Shown: positions 35,441-44,658, counted from the stretch's first letter. The stretch is 64,000 nt of DNA from Pseudomonas sp. A-RE-19 (GCF_019956555.1 NZ_JAHBDQ010000019.1:41784-105783), one strand, 5' to 3'. Notes: a model not told the origin generated them from the letters alone. Program-made: numbers and translations.

Positions 35441-35770
35441 ATGCGGACTTTGGCATCGATTGCTGCATTGTTTGTCCTGGCGGCGATCTCGCTTGAGGCT
35501 CAGGCCAGGGAACTGGGCAAGAATGATCGTTTTATATGCAGTTGGGGCTCGGACATAGCTGCAGACGCGCAAGCGTCGAAGCTTTCCGGATTCACGCTTT
35601 ACGGCGCACGCAAGAAGCTGCAATCGCGCAAGTTTCCCCGGCCCTGGATGCGCATGACGGCCATGGGCATTACCGAACAAACCTATAACAGCCCCTCGCG
35701 TCTCAAGCCTGCTGGTATCAAGCAAACATATTACGAGCAATGCATCCGGCATGAGTTGGCGCGACGGTAG
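35441..35770 (+). CDS. Small secreted protein of unknown function
   Basis: A 109-residue protein with a signal peptide (residues 1-22, LAAISLEAQA) and a mature basic domain of about 85 residues containing two cysteines (FICSW and YYEQCIRH), which could form a disulphide. I do not recognise a family. The stop codon falls at the start of the REP-derived tandem array. Confidence 0.6.
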   Translation: MRTLASIAALFVLAAISLEAQARELGKNDRFICSWGSDIAADAQASKLSGFTLYGARKKLQSRKFPRPWMRMTAMGITEQTYNSPSRLKPAGIKQTYYEQCIRHELARR

Positions 35771-36477
35771 CCTTCGCCAGCTCCTACGGCGTACCGCCGA
35801 TCAATGGCGGATGTACCCACTCATGTAGGAGCTGCCGCAGGCTGCGATCTTTTGATCTTGCTCTTTGCCGTTTTTGAAATTGCCGAAGATCAAAAGATCG
35901 CAGGCTTCGCCAGCTCCTACCGGGAATGAGTACCGCCGATCAATGGCGGATGTACCCGCTCATGTAGGAGCTGCCGCAGGCTGCGATCTTTTGATCTTGC
36001 TCTTTGCCGTTTTTGAAACTGCCGAAGATCAAAAGATCGCAGGCTTCGCCAGCTCCTACCGGGAATGAGTACCGCCGATCAATGGCGGATGTACCCGCTC
36101 ATGTAGGAGCTGCCGCAGGCTGCGATCTGTTGATCTTGCTCTTTGCCGTTTTTGAAACTGCCGAAGATCAAAAGATCGCAGGCTTCGCCAGCTCCTACCG
36201 GGAATGAGTACCGCCGATCAATGGCGGATGTACCCGCTCATGTAGGAGCTGCCGCAGGCTGCGATCTGTTGATCTTGCTCTTTGCCGTTTTTGAAACTGC
36301 CGAAGATCAAAAGATCGCAGGCTTCGCCAGCTCCTACCGGGAATGAGTACCGCCGATCAATGGCGGATGTACCCGCTCATGTAGGAGCTGCCGCAGGCTG
36401 CGATCTGTTGATTTTGCGCTTTGCCGTTTTTGAAACTGCCGACGATCAAAAGATCGCAGGCTTCGCCAGCTCCTACG
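35770..36477. repeat. Tandem array of 139-bp REP-doublet units (five copies)
   Basis: Units begin with TGTAGGAGCTGCCGCAGG at 35824, 35963, 36102, 36241 and 36380, an exact spacing of 139 bp. Each unit carries a REP, a facing REP arm (GATCAAAAGATCGCAGGCTTCGCCAGCTCCTAC) and a 40-base linker with a small hairpin (ACCGCCGATCAATGGCGGATGT). The array opens with half a unit and the last unit lacks its linker. Copies differ at only a few positions. Repeated short frames inside the array are not genes. Confidence 0.93.
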
Positions 36478-36626
36478 GGGTTATGCACGATGGCCAGATC
36501 GATACGGCGCGCGCGAAGGGAATCGTGTTGCGGGCAGGTGTTCATTTTCGATAGATCGACAAACCGGCAACTGTCCCTTCGCGCTTCGAACCGACCGGCA
36601 TCAGGCGCGAAGGCAGTGAGCGCCGC

Positions 36627-37304
36627 TCATGTGTTATCCGGCGCCAGAAACCGTTGCTCGATGGCATCCGCAAACGGGTAGAACGAAAACCAGGGCCTGG
36701 CTTCGTCGATCACCCGCTGAAATGACGGTCTCTGCACCAGTCTGTCGAAGTAGGCGCTCAAGTGCTGGTAGTCGTCGGGGAACGGCACGAGTGTGCTGGC
36801 ATAGAAGAGCGCCGGGGCGGCGGCGCAATCGGCCATGCTGAACGCCGGGCCGGCGACCCAGATTCTGGCTGCCATCCGGCGCTCGAGCATGGCGTACGCC
36901 GTCTTCAGCGTGGAACGTTCTCTGGTCAGATCACCGTTGGTCGCGTGTAGTCGATCACTGACAATCTGTTGCATCGGCACTTGTACATAATGGTCGAAGA
37001 AACGATCCCATAACCGGACTTCCAGCGCGCTATCCCAATCGTCTGGAACCAGGCGGTGCTCACCTGGATACAGTCGATCCAGGTACTCGATGATGATGCT
37101 GGACTCCGGCAGATTCCGCTGGTGAGCATGGTCGCGAATTATCGGGAACTTTCCGATTGGCCACAAAGCCTGAAGTTCTGCGCTGTCGGCAGCGTCCGCG
37201 AGATCGATGATCCTTCTTTCGAATTCGGTGCCGTTTTCGTAGAGCGCGATGAGTACTTTGTGACAGAACGACGCCAGTGGATGGTAGTAAAGCGTCAGCG
37301 ACAT
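36627..37304 (-). CDS. Glutathione S-transferase family protein
   Basis: A 225-residue protein with an N-terminal thioredoxin fold (LTLYYHPLASFCHKVLIALYENG, then the ESSIIIEYLD glutathione gamma-Glu site) and a C-terminal helical GST domain (GPAFSMADCAAAPALF). The likely catalytic residue is the serine or cysteine in PLASFCHK. It conjugates or reduces small molecules in the cytosol; the substrate is unknown. It lies 11 bp after a small gene in the same direction. Confidence 0.9.
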   Translation of the reverse strand: MSLTLYYHPLASFCHKVLIALYENGTEFERRIIDLADAADSAELQALWPIGKFPIIRDHAHQRNLPESSIIIEYLDRLYPGEHRLVPDDWDSALEVRLWDRFFDHYVQVPMQQIVSDRLHATNGDLTRERSTLKTAYAMLERRMAARIWVAGPAFSMADCAAAPALFYASTLVPFPDDYQHLSAYFDRLVQRPSFQRVIDEARPWFSFYPFADAIEQRFLAPDNT

Positions 37305-37315
37305 CTTTCAACTCC

Positions 37316-37498
37316 TCATTTGACGTGAGGGGGCGAGAGCCCTGGAACTGATGAAGGTGGGGGCAATAAATAATCATAGGCGGATGTTGGCAATGCGTCA
37401 GGGCCGCCACTTTCAAGCTTTCGTACTTGCAGATGGAAAAATCCCTGCTTAACTGTGAGCCACTGGTCGGTTTGTGACTTGTTGGTCATGGTGTTCAT
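37316..37498 (-). CDS. Small hypothetical protein upstream of GST
   Basis: A 60-residue frame starting MNTMTNKSQTDQW with AAGGG eight bases before the ATG. It ends in a proline-rich tail (LLPPPSSVPGLSPPHVK). No family is recognised. Its 11-bp spacing to the GST start suggests co-translation. It might be non-coding. Confidence 0.45.
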   Translation of the reverse strand: MNTMTNKSQTDQWLTVKQGFFHLQVRKLESGGPDALPTSAYDYLLPPPSSVPGLSPPHVK

Positions 37499-37610
37499 CT
37501 CAGCGCCCTTGTACCGTTGTCGCTGGTTCTTGCTGTCAGGCTTGCCCGGAGGAAGCCGGATAGTCAATCACGCTGTGTGTCGATCCAATTTGTTCAAGGA
37601 AGAGAATGAA

Positions 37611-38528
37611 ATGATGCTGAAGACTGCCATCGTCGAGATCGGTAAGAAGTACAAGGTTTATACCGAGCACTATCTCAACTCCGCCGCCGAAAAGACCATT
37701 ATTCTGGTCAATGGCTCGCTGGCAACGACCGCATCTTTTGCTCAAACGGTGCGTTACCTGCGGCCACGTTTCAATGTGGTCCTCTACGATCAGCCCTACG
37801 CCGGGCAATCGAAACAACACAACCAGCATGACCAGCCGATCCGCAAGGAAGACGAGGCCGCAATCCTGTTGGAGTTGATCGAGCACTTTCGCGCGCAGCA
37901 TGTGATGTCCTTTTCCTGGGGCGGGGCGGCGACCTTGCTGGCGCTGGCGCAGCATCCGCGACGAATCGAAAAGGCAGTGATCAGTTCATTCGCCGCGCGG
38001 ATCAACACACCGATGCGCGATTATCTGGAGAGCGGCCGGCATTTTCTTCAGGCCTGCGATCGGCGCAATGTCGGGCGCTTGATCAACAGCACTATCGGCA
38101 AACATCTTCCGTCGCTGTTCAAGCGTTTCAATGAGCGCCATGTCAGCAGCCTGGACGAACACGAATACCGGCAGATGCATTTTCACGTCAATGAGGTGCT
38201 GACCCAGGACACTCACTGCTACGTTTCCTGCGCCGATGCCATCGAAGTTCCGCTGCTGTTTATCAACGGCGAATGGGATGAATACACCTCGGTGGAAGAC
38301 GCCCGTCTTTTCGCCGCTCATTCCGGTCACGCTCAGTTCCAGACCATCAAGAACGCCGGGCACTTCCTCGATATGGAGCACCCGACGGCCTGGCATGATA
38401 CCCAGCAGGCCTTGCTGGGCTTTCTGCAACCGGTCGCCAAAATACCGAGCCAGCCCCGTGACTTGGCGTTCAGTAGCAAATCGTCAGTGATTCCCCCCCT
38501 TCGGTCAGCTAACTGGGTGCGGCTTTGA
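37611..38528 (+). CDS. phaG: PhaG/RhlA-like 3-hydroxyacyl-ACP transferase or thioesterase
   Basis: A 305-residue alpha/beta hydrolase. It shows the N-terminal line TIILVNGSLATTASFAQTVRYL, the HX4D-like segment, the nucleophile region VMSFSWGGAATLLALA and the His segment NAGHFLDMEHPTA. These agree best with PhaG (which moves 3-hydroxyacyl chains from ACP toward CoA for polyhydroxyalkanoate) and also with RhlA (which makes HAA for rhamnolipids). An AGGA and GAG run precedes the ATG at 37611. No rhlB gene is adjacent, which favours PhaG. Confidence 0.8.
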   Translation: MMLKTAIVEIGKKYKVYTEHYLNSAAEKTIILVNGSLATTASFAQTVRYLRPRFNVVLYDQPYAGQSKQHNQHDQPIRKEDEAAILLELIEHFRAQHVMSFSWGGAATLLALAQHPRRIEKAVISSFAARINTPMRDYLESGRHFLQACDRRNVGRLINSTIGKHLPSLFKRFNERHVSSLDEHEYRQMHFHVNEVLTQDTHCYVSCADAIEVPLLFINGEWDEYTSVEDARLFAAHSGHAQFQTIKNAGHFLDMEHPTAWHDTQQALLGFLQPVAKIPSQPRDLAFSSKSSVIPPLRSANWVRL

Positions 38529-38598
38529 CTGACGCAACAACTCGATCTGATCCGCCGCTCCCACAGGTTCCGCGCCTTAGCTGACTGTGCGTTGTGTG

Positions 38599-39567
38599 TC
38601 AGTTCAACGCCAGGTCGTCCACAGGCTGCTGCCCGCGGGCCTGCGCGGAGCGCTGCAACTGGCAGGCGACCAGGGTGTTTTTCAGCAGGTAGGCAATGGT
38701 CATCGGCCCGACGCCGCCGGGTACCGGGGTAATCGCACGGGCGACGGTGCGGGCGCTGGCGTAATCGACATCGCCTACCAGACGGTCACCGGACTCACTG
38801 GCGATGCGGTTGATGCCAACGTCGATCACCACCGCACCAGGCTTGAGCCAACTGGCGTCGATCAACTGTGGTCGGCCCACCGCCGCGACCACGATATCTG
38901 CCAACCGGCACAATGCCGGGGCATCGACGCTGCGCGAATGCACCACGCTGACCGAACAGTTGGCCTGCAACAGCAAGGTCGCCATGGGTTTGCCGACAAT
39001 GTTCGAACGGCCGATAACCACCGCGTGCAAACCGCTCAAGTCAGCACCGCAGGTTTCGTACAATAGGCGCATGCAGCCGCTGGGCGTGCATGGGGTCAGA
39101 ACCTCGAAGCCTTGCACCAGCCCGCCGACGTTTTCCCGATGAAAACCATCCACGTCCTTGATCGGGTCGATGGCATGAATCACTGCTTGTTCATCGATAG
39201 CATCCGGCAAGGGCAGTTGCACCAGGATGCCATTCACCGTGGGGTCGGCATTGAGCTGCGCAATCAGTTCCAGTACCTGGGCCTGGCTGGCGGTTTCCGG
39301 CAGGCGGTATTCAAGGGAGCGGATGCCGACTTCCTTGGCGCGCAGCAGTTTATTACGCACATAAACGTGGCTGGCCGGGTCGTCGCCGACCAACAGGACC
39401 GCCAGGGCGGGATAGATCTGCTGGCCGGCCAGGACCAGAACCTCTTCCCGGACCTCGTCGAGAACCTGGGCAGAAATGGCTTTGCCGTCGATATCGCGGG
39501 CAAGTGCAGGGGTGCTGCTGATCAAAAGAGCCACCGTTGTCTTGATTGAAAGGAATGAAGTGATCAT
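38599..39567 (-). CDS. folD: FolD: methylenetetrahydrofolate dehydrogenase/cyclohydrolase (paralogue)
   Basis: A bifunctional one-carbon enzyme with the family lines [22 protein letters not shown] (catalytic Tyr and Lys), [44 protein letters not shown], and [16 protein letters not shown]. The N-terminus is odd: it reads [32 protein letters not shown], a signal-like leader of about 22 residues before the usual start of the fold at IDGKAIS. A downstream start could remove it, but no strong ribosome site is seen. It is probably a second FolD copy, as is common in Pseudomonas. Confidence 0.85.
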   Translation of the reverse strand: MITSFLSIKTTVALLISSTPALARDIDGKAISAQVLDEVREEVLVLAGQQIYPALAVLLVGDDPASHVYVRNKLLRAKEVGIRSLEYRLPETASQAQVLELIAQLNADPTVNGILVQLPLPDAIDEQAVIHAIDPIKDVDGFHRENVGGLVQGFEVLTPCTPSGCMRLLYETCGADLSGLHAVVIGRSNIVGKPMATLLLQANCSVSVVHSRSVDAPALCRLADIVVAAVGRPQLIDASWLKPGAVVIDVGINRIASESGDRLVGDVDYASARTVARAITPVPGGVGPMTIAYLLKNTLVACQLQRSAQARGQQPVDDLALN

Positions 39568-39792
39568 CAAGGCGTCTTCTCGCGCCGATGATCCATCAGA
39601 GACATGCAGGCAAGGGCGCTAAGGCTACCAGTTGAGGGCAGGCGAACACCACCCGAGCACCGGAAGATCAGACGGGTAGGTGTTCAATCGATGAAAACCT
39701 GTGGCGAAGGCGCTTGCTTCCGTTGGGCCACGCAGCGGCCCCAAAAAAGGATCGCTGCATAGCCAACGTAACAAGACCCGCTCACTTGCAGA

Positions 39793-40158
39793 TCATGCCT
39801 GCTCAGGCTGATCGATTTGATCCAGCACCCGGTTCGCCGTGATCTCCGCCACCATGATGCTGTTTGAAATGCCCAGCAGGGCGTGACGCGACTCACCCTC
39901 CAGATGATCCACCAACTGATGGACCATCACATCGACCGAGGCCAGCGTCTCGACCAAGAAAACCGCCAGGGTTTCGGTCGTCGCCTCTGGGTCCACGGCA
40001 AACAGCTTGCTGGGTTTACGCGCAGTGGCTTTGATGTCGGCATTCGACGGGAAGTGGAAGTCGAGGGCCCGTTCGGCGGCCTCGTTGAGTTTCTTTGAAT
40101 CGGGTTCGTACGGGGAGACCGGATCGGTGTCCGGTGGGTTTGGTGAAGGCTTTATCAT
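39793..40158 (-). CDS. DUF6124 family small protein
   Basis: A 121-residue acidic soluble protein. It begins MIKPSPNPPDTDPVSPYEP, continues with a family-like segment LNEAAERALDFHFPS, and ends in a helical domain (TLAVFLVETLASVDVMVHQLVDHLEG, ANRVLDQID). Pseudomonas genomes carry several copies of such proteins, and no function is known. It stands alone. Confidence 0.7.
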   Translation of the reverse strand: MIKPSPNPPDTDPVSPYEPDSKKLNEAAERALDFHFPSNADIKATARKPSKLFAVDPEATTETLAVFLVETLASVDVMVHQLVDHLEGESRHALLGISNSIMVAEITANRVLDQIDQPEQA

Positions 40159-40784
40159 TTGCTGAGTTTCCTAATGATGTGCCACCCCTCTTGCGACTAA
40201 ACGAAAGGGGAGGCAACTGCACGCAGGTTAGTCGACCGGGAAACTCAGCAATCCGGCGCGCCCGAGGGCGCCCTACGTACAGCCACCATCAAGTACAGGT
40301 AATAAAAAACCTGCATGACAGATGCACGCACAACCGAGTTAACACGGGCGACTAAACCCGACCACTGATGGGCAGTGGCACGGAAACAATAGAGGCCAGG
40401 AGCAAGGCGTACAAGCCGGCGGATTCTGGCGTAAGCGTAGGCAATGGCGCAAGATCTTGTAGCTTGCAGGAAGTAACCTTGATAGCGCTTAAACAGATGC
40501 CTTCAACCGATGTTTAATGATCTGGCGCGCACTTCCTACAAACGGTGAAAGCCTCGAAAAAAACGCTACATGCACTTTTATAAAGCGCGATGCCATAAAA
40601 ACGTGCACCCGCCGCGAGCGGTGCACCGGGTTTTCTCCTCTGCCAGTGCCCCCAGCGATCCGCGCAACCACTTCTGAAAGACCGTCCTCCCCCCGCCAGA
40701 ACAGGCCTATCCCACGGTCGCCAAGCCTATTCGCCGATTGTTCAGCCGTTAGGTTTCAGTACGGGTGAAGTATCAAGCCGCTGG
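40159..40784. other. Intergenic region upstream of the nirB promoter
   Basis: No credible gene. The region has an NtrC-like palindrome at 40604-40625 (TGCACC and GGTGCA) with a 10-base spacer in place of the usual 5, about 160-180 bp before the sigma-54-like promoter, where enhancer sites often lie. A further TGCAC half-site lies at 40570. The role is unproven. Confidence 0.45.
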
Positions 40785-40801
40785 CTGGCACAAAGGCTGC
40801 A
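40785..40801 (+). promoter_or_regulatory. Sigma-54-like promoter of nirB
   Basis: CTGGCACAAAGGCTGCA matches the -24/-12 consensus YTGGCACGRNNNTTGCW at all but a few non-critical positions, with the correct GG-to-GC distance. Transcription would start near 40812. Nitrite reductase genes are classical nitrogen-controlled targets, so NtrC/RpoN control is plausible. Confidence 0.55.
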
Positions 40802-40891
40802 TTGATCCCCTCAGGTCCATTGAAAACAGATGGGCAGCCCACTCGATCAACGAAGATCGACCGGCCGAGCAGGTCGTGGGCAACATCGGTG

Positions 40892-40973
40892 GATCCGGCG
40901 AAGGCGCCAGGTCGAACACCGCGAAGAACAGGCAAAGACGCCTGAAACCGAGAGGTTTCAGGCGTTTTTTTTT
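40892..40973 (+). promoter_or_regulatory. Two-hexaloop attenuator with terminator in the nirB leader (ANTAR/NasT type)
   Basis: Hairpin P1 (40893-40912) has stem ATCCGGC/GCCAGGT with one mismatch and the hexaloop GAAGGC. Hairpin P2 (40929-40944) has stem CAGGC/GCCTG and hexaloop AAAGAC, which fits the A1/G4 ANTAR rule. The terminator (40939-40973) has an 11-bp perfect stem CGCCTGAAACC/GGTTTCAGGCG, loop GAGA and nine T. Its 5' arm overlaps the 3' arm of P2, so the two cannot form together. P1 has G instead of A at loop position 1. Confidence 0.7.
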
Positions 40974-41013
40974 GCTTTTTTAACCGTGATTTGGCTTTGG
41001 CTGGGTGCTTACT

Positions 41014-43575
41014 ATGAATTCCAATGTTGCCGCGTTGAACAAACTGCAAACACTGATCGTGATCGGCAATGGCATGGTCGGACATCATTGTGTCGAGCAG
41101 CTCATCGAGCGCGGCGCCCTCGACCACTATCGGCTGCATGTTTTCAGCGAAGAGCCGATGCGTGCCTACGACCGTGTGCATCTGTCCGAATATTTCAGCG
41201 GTCGCGATGCCGAGTCGCTGGCCCTGTGCGAAGCCTCTCTGTACCAGACGCCGGGCGTCACCTTGCATCTGGGCGTGCCGGTGCTGGAAATCGACCGCGC
41301 CCGTCGTCAGGTGATCACCGCGCAAGGTTGCGTCGCTTACGACAAACTGGTTCTGGCCACCGGCTCTTACCCCTTCGTCCCGCCTATTGAAGGCGCAGAA
41401 GGCGACTCGCGCCTGGTCTATCGCACCCTGGAAGACCTCGACGCGATTCGTGCCGCGGCGGCCAATGCCCGGCGTGGCGTGGTGGTCGGCGGTGGCCTGC
41501 TCGGTCTGGAAGCGGCCAACGCCCTGAAAAGCCTGGGGCTGGAAGCGCATGTGGTGGAATTTGCCCCGCGCCTGATGCCGGTGCAACTGGACGAGCAGGG
41601 TGGCCTGGCGCTGAAGGCGCAAATCGAGCGGCTTGGCGTGGGTGTGCACCTGTCCCGTGGCACGCAGTCGATCAGTGCCGGCGAGCAATATCGCTACCGG
41701 ATGAATTTTGCCAATGACGAGTTTCTTGAAGCCGACCTGATCGTGTTCTCCGCCGGGATTCGCGCGCAAGATGCGCTGGCCCGCCAATGTGCGCTGGACA
41801 TCGGTCCCCGTGGCGGCGTGGTGATCGACGATCAGTGCCTGACCAGCGATCCGAACATCTATGCCATTGGCGAGTGTGCCGCCTGGAATGGCAGCCTTTT
41901 CGGTCTGGTCGCCCCCGGTTACCAGATGGCCCGTGGCGTTGCGTCGCTGCTGTGCAATCAAGTCGCAGAGCCGTTCCAGGGCGCCGACATGTCGACCAAG
42001 CTCAAACTGCTCGGCGTCGATGTCGGTTCCATCGGTGATGCTCACGCCCACACGCCGGGTGCACGCAGTTATCAGTTCATCGATGAAGCCACGGCCAGCT
42101 ACCGTCGCCTGGTGGTGGATGCGGACAGCAAGCGCGTGCTCGGCGCGGTGCTGGTCGGCGACAACAGCTATTACGACACCCTGCTGCAATACATGCAGAA
42201 CGGCATTGCCTTGCCGTCGGAACCCGCCAGCCTGATCCTGCCTTCGTCCAGCGGCGCGCCAACCCTGGGCCCGGGCGCATTGCCTGAGTCGGCGACGGTG
42301 TGTTCGTGCCATAACGTCACCAAGGGCTCGATCTGCTCGGCCATCGACGGCGGCTGCACCGACTTGGGCCTGCTCAAGTCGCAGACCAAGGCGTGCACCG
42401 GTTGCGGCGGTTGCGCCGGGCTGCTCAAGCAAGTGTTCGAGCATGAATTGATTGCTCGCGGCGTCAGTGTCGACAAGAGCCTGTGCGAACACTTCGCCTA
42501 CACCCGTCAGGAGCTCTATGCGCTGGTGCGGGTAGAAGGGGTGATCACCTTCGAAGAACTGCTGGCCAAGCACGGCCGTGGCCACACCGGTTGTGACGTG
42601 TGCAAACCGGCGGTGGGCTCGATCCTCGCCTCGTGCTGGAACCAGCCGATCATGGACGCCTCGCTGGTGCCGTTGCAGGACACCAACGACACCTTCATGG
42701 CCAACATGCAGAAAAACGGCACCTATTCGGTGGTGCCGCGCATCGCCGGGGGCGAGATCACGGCCGACAAGCTGATCGCGATCGGCGTGGTGGCGAAGAA
42801 ATACGACCTCTACACCAAAATCACCGGCGGCCAGCGGATCGACCTGTTCGGCGCGCAGTTGCATCAGTTGCCGGACATCTGGTCCGAGTTGATTGAGGCG
42901 GGTTTCGAAACCGGACACGCCTACGGCAAATCGACCCGCACGGTGAAGTCTTGTGTGGGCAGCACCTGGTGCCGCTATGGCGTGCAGGACAGCGTGAAAA
43001 TGGCCCTGACCCTCGAAGACCGCTACAAAGGCCTGCGCTCGCCGCACAAACTCAAATTCGCAGTCTCCGGCTGCACCCGTGAATGTGCCGAAGCGCAGAG
43101 CAAAGACGTGGGCGTGATTGCCACCGAGAACGGCTGGAACCTCTACGTGGCCGGTAACGGCGGCATGCGCCCGCGTCACGCCGAGCTGTTCGCCACCGAC
43201 CTGGACGATGAAACCCTGATCCGTTACATCGACCGGTTCCTGATGTTCTACATCCGCACCGCCGACAAATTGCAGCGCACCTCGGTCTGGCGTGAAAGCC
43301 TGGAGGGTGGCCTGGATTACCTCAAGGACGTGGTCATCAACGACAGCCTGGGGCTCGGCGCAGAACTCGAATCGCAGATGCAACTGGTGGTCAACCGCTA
43401 CGAATGCGAATGGGCCAATGCCCTCAAGGACCCGGAAAAACTCAAGCGCTTCCGCACCTTCGTCAACGATCAACGCCCCGACCCGGACATCCATTTTGTT
43501 CAGGAACGCGGTCAACGCCGGCCAATCATGGCCGCCGAACTCAACCTTATCCCTGTCACCGAGGAGAATGCCTGA
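41014..43575 (+). CDS. nirB: Assimilatory nitrite reductase, large subunit
   Basis: An 853-residue NAD(P)H-dependent sirohaem enzyme that reduces nitrite to ammonium in the cytoplasm. In order it has the FAD/NAD-binding domains (VIGNGMVGHHCVEQL; VVGGGLLGLEAANAL), the BFD-like [2Fe-2S] domain (CSCHNVTKGSICSAI, KACTGCGGC near 430-465) and the sirohaem/[4Fe-4S] half with CVGSTWC near 646-652 and SGCTRECAEAQ near 686-690. A GTG at 41005 could also start it. The attenuator and sigma-54-like promoter lie in its leader. nirD follows with a 1-base overlap. Confidence 0.95.
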   Translation: MNSNVAALNKLQTLIVIGNGMVGHHCVEQLIERGALDHYRLHVFSEEPMRAYDRVHLSEYFSGRDAESLALCEASLYQTPGVTLHLGVPVLEIDRARRQVITAQGCVAYDKLVLATGSYPFVPPIEGAEGDSRLVYRTLEDLDAIRAAAANARRGVVVGGGLLGLEAANALKSLGLEAHVVEFAPRLMPVQLDEQGGLALKAQIERLGVGVHLSRGTQSISAGEQYRYRMNFANDEFLEADLIVFSAGIRAQDALARQCALDIGPRGGVVIDDQCLTSDPNIYAIGECAAWNGSLFGLVAPGYQMARGVASLLCNQVAEPFQGADMSTKLKLLGVDVGSIGDAHAHTPGARSYQFIDEATASYRRLVVDADSKRVLGAVLVGDNSYYDTLLQYMQNGIALPSEPASLILPSSSGAPTLGPGALPESATVCSCHNVTKGSICSAIDGGCTDLGLLKSQTKACTGCGGCAGLLKQVFEHELIARGVSVDKSLCEHFAYTRQELYALVRVEGVITFEELLAKHGRGHTGCDVCKPAVGSILASCWNQPIMDASLVPLQDTNDTFMANMQKNGTYSVVPRIAGGEITADKLIAIGVVAKKYDLYTKITGGQRIDLFGAQLHQLPDIWSELIEAGFETGHAYGKSTRTVKSCVGSTWCRYGVQDSVKMALTLEDRYKGLRSPHKLKFAVSGCTRECAEAQSKDVGVIATENGWNLYVAGNGGMRPRHAELFATDLDDETLIRYIDRFLMFYIRTADKLQRTSVWRESLEGGLDYLKDVVINDSLGLGAELESQMQLVVNRYECEWANALKDPEKLKRFRTFVNDQRPDPDIHFVQERGQRRPIMAAELNLIPVTEENA

Positions 43576-43961
43576 TGAGTCAGTCCAATACCCAGCGTGT
43601 CAACGCCCATGCCACGGCCGCCAATGCTCAAGCCTGGCAGGCGGTGTGCAGCCAGCAGGATCTGGTCAGCAACTCCGGCGTCGTCGTCTGGCTCGACGGC
43701 GCCCAAGTGGCGCTGTTCTACCTGCCGCAGGCCGAAGGCTGCACGCTTTACGCCATCGACAATCATGATCCGCAATCCGGCGCGAACGTCATTGGCCGCG
43801 GATTGATCGGCAGCCTCAAGGGTGATCTGGTGGTGGCGTCGCCGATCTACAAGCAGCATTTCCGTCTCGAAGACGGCAGTTGCCTGGAGTACCCGGAGCA
43901 GCGCCTGCGGGTCTGGCCGGTGCGCTTGAACGCCGGCGTCGTGGAAGTCGCGGCGGCTTGA
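43575..43961 (+). CDS. nirD: Assimilatory nitrite reductase, small subunit
   Basis: A 128-residue Rieske-fold subunit. The fold lines GVVVWLDGAQVALFYLPQ, CTLYAIDNHDPQSGANVIGRGLIG and ASPIYKQHFRLEDGSCLEYP are present, but the Cys and His iron ligands of true Rieske proteins are not, as is usual in NirD. The ATG overlaps the nirB stop (TGATG), so expression is coupled. Confidence 0.92.
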   Translation: MSQSNTQRVNAHATAANAQAWQAVCSQQDLVSNSGVVVWLDGAQVALFYLPQAEGCTLYAIDNHDPQSGANVIGRGLIGSLKGDLVVASPIYKQHFRLEDGSCLEYPEQRLRVWPVRLNAGVVEVAAA

Positions 43962-43992
43962 CTGGCGCCCTGAACCGTATCGGAGAACGTTG

Positions 43993-44433
43993 ATGAAGAC
44001 AGCCGCACAGTTGCTGAAACTGAAAATCGTGCAAAACCAGCAGGTGCATAGCATTGCGCCGGATCAGATGGTCCTCGATGCCCTGAAAATGATGGCCGAG
44101 AAGAACGTCGGCGCATTGCCTGTCATCGAAGATGGGCAGGTGGTGGGCGTCATCAGCGAACGCGACTATGCGCGCAAGGTGGTTCTACAGGGGCGTTCTT
44201 CGGTCGGCACGCCGGTGCGCGAGATCATGAGCGCACCGGTAGTGACTGCCGACAGTCAGCAGAGCATCGAGCGCTGCATGGCGGTCATGACCGACAGTCA
44301 TTTGCGCCATCTGCCCGTGCTGGAGAGCGGCGAACTGATCGGGCTGCTGTCGATCGGCGATCTGGTCAAGGAAGCCATCGTCGAGCAAGCCGATTTGATT
44401 CGGCAACTGGAGCACTACATTCGCGGGCATTGA
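43993..44433 (+). CDS. CBS-pair domain protein
   Basis: A 146-residue cytoplasmic protein with two CBS motifs: DALKMMAEKNVGALPVIEDGQVVGVISERDYARKV and ERCMAVMTDSHLRHLPVLESGELIGLLSIGDLVKE. Such pairs sense adenine nucleotides. GGAG seven bases before the ATG sets the start, and the gene follows nirD by about 30 bp, so it may be cotranscribed. Confidence 0.9.
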   Translation: MKTAAQLLKLKIVQNQQVHSIAPDQMVLDALKMMAEKNVGALPVIEDGQVVGVISERDYARKVVLQGRSSVGTPVREIMSAPVVTADSQQSIERCMAVMTDSHLRHLPVLESGELIGLLSIGDLVKEAIVEQADLIRQLEHYIRGH

Positions 44434-44475
44434 AACAATCGGCGTGGGAGCGCCGGGGCAGGGCGCCTTCAACGC

Positions 44476-44658
44476 TCAGAGCCACGACTCCGTGATGCGC
44501 CGATCCAGTTCCTCCCAATCGGCCATGCCCAACACTCGGGTGGTGTTCAGGCCACGCAGGTAGCCGCGCAGCTCGGTTTCGTATTGCACCAGGTATTCGG
44601 CCACCCGGTCACGGAACTCGGGCAGGACGGCATCGCGGATCAAGTCAAAGGTTCGCAC
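44476..44658 (-). CDS. Small hypothetical protein (GTG start)
   Basis: A 60-residue frame beginning MRTFDLIRDAVLPEFRDRV with a GTG start and AAGGA six bases upstream. It is helical, acidic and Arg-rich (LVQYETELRGYLRGLN, MADWEELDRRITESWL). No family is recognised. Codon use looks like that of its neighbours. It is convergent to the CBS gene. Confidence 0.55.
   Translation of the reverse strand: MRTFDLIRDAVLPEFRDRVAEYLVQYETELRGYLRGLNTTRVLGMADWEELDRRITESWL

Noticed and set aside
35770..36477. Possible CRISPR array
   Set aside because: The whole 139-bp period is repeated, including the linker; there are no unique spacers, and no cas genes are nearby.
35865..36554. Four near-identical 67-90 codon frames spaced by 139 bp
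   Set aside because: They are produced by the tandem REP array; start and stop fall at the same place in each unit and no ribosome site is present.
40604..40625. NtrC enhancer palindrome upstream of nirB
   Set aside because: Half-sites are correct but the spacer is 10 bases rather than 5, so I list it only as a remark on the intergenic region and not as a site.
40489..40671. Minus-strand 60-codon frame in the nirB upstream region
   Set aside because: No ribosome site or family, and it overlaps likely regulatory DNA.
40756..43515. Open frame of 919 codons on the minus strand opposite nirB
   Set aside because: It lies exactly antisense to a confidently assigned nirB with all cofactor motifs. 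Long antisense frames are common in GC-rich Pseudomonas genes, and the product shows no domain.
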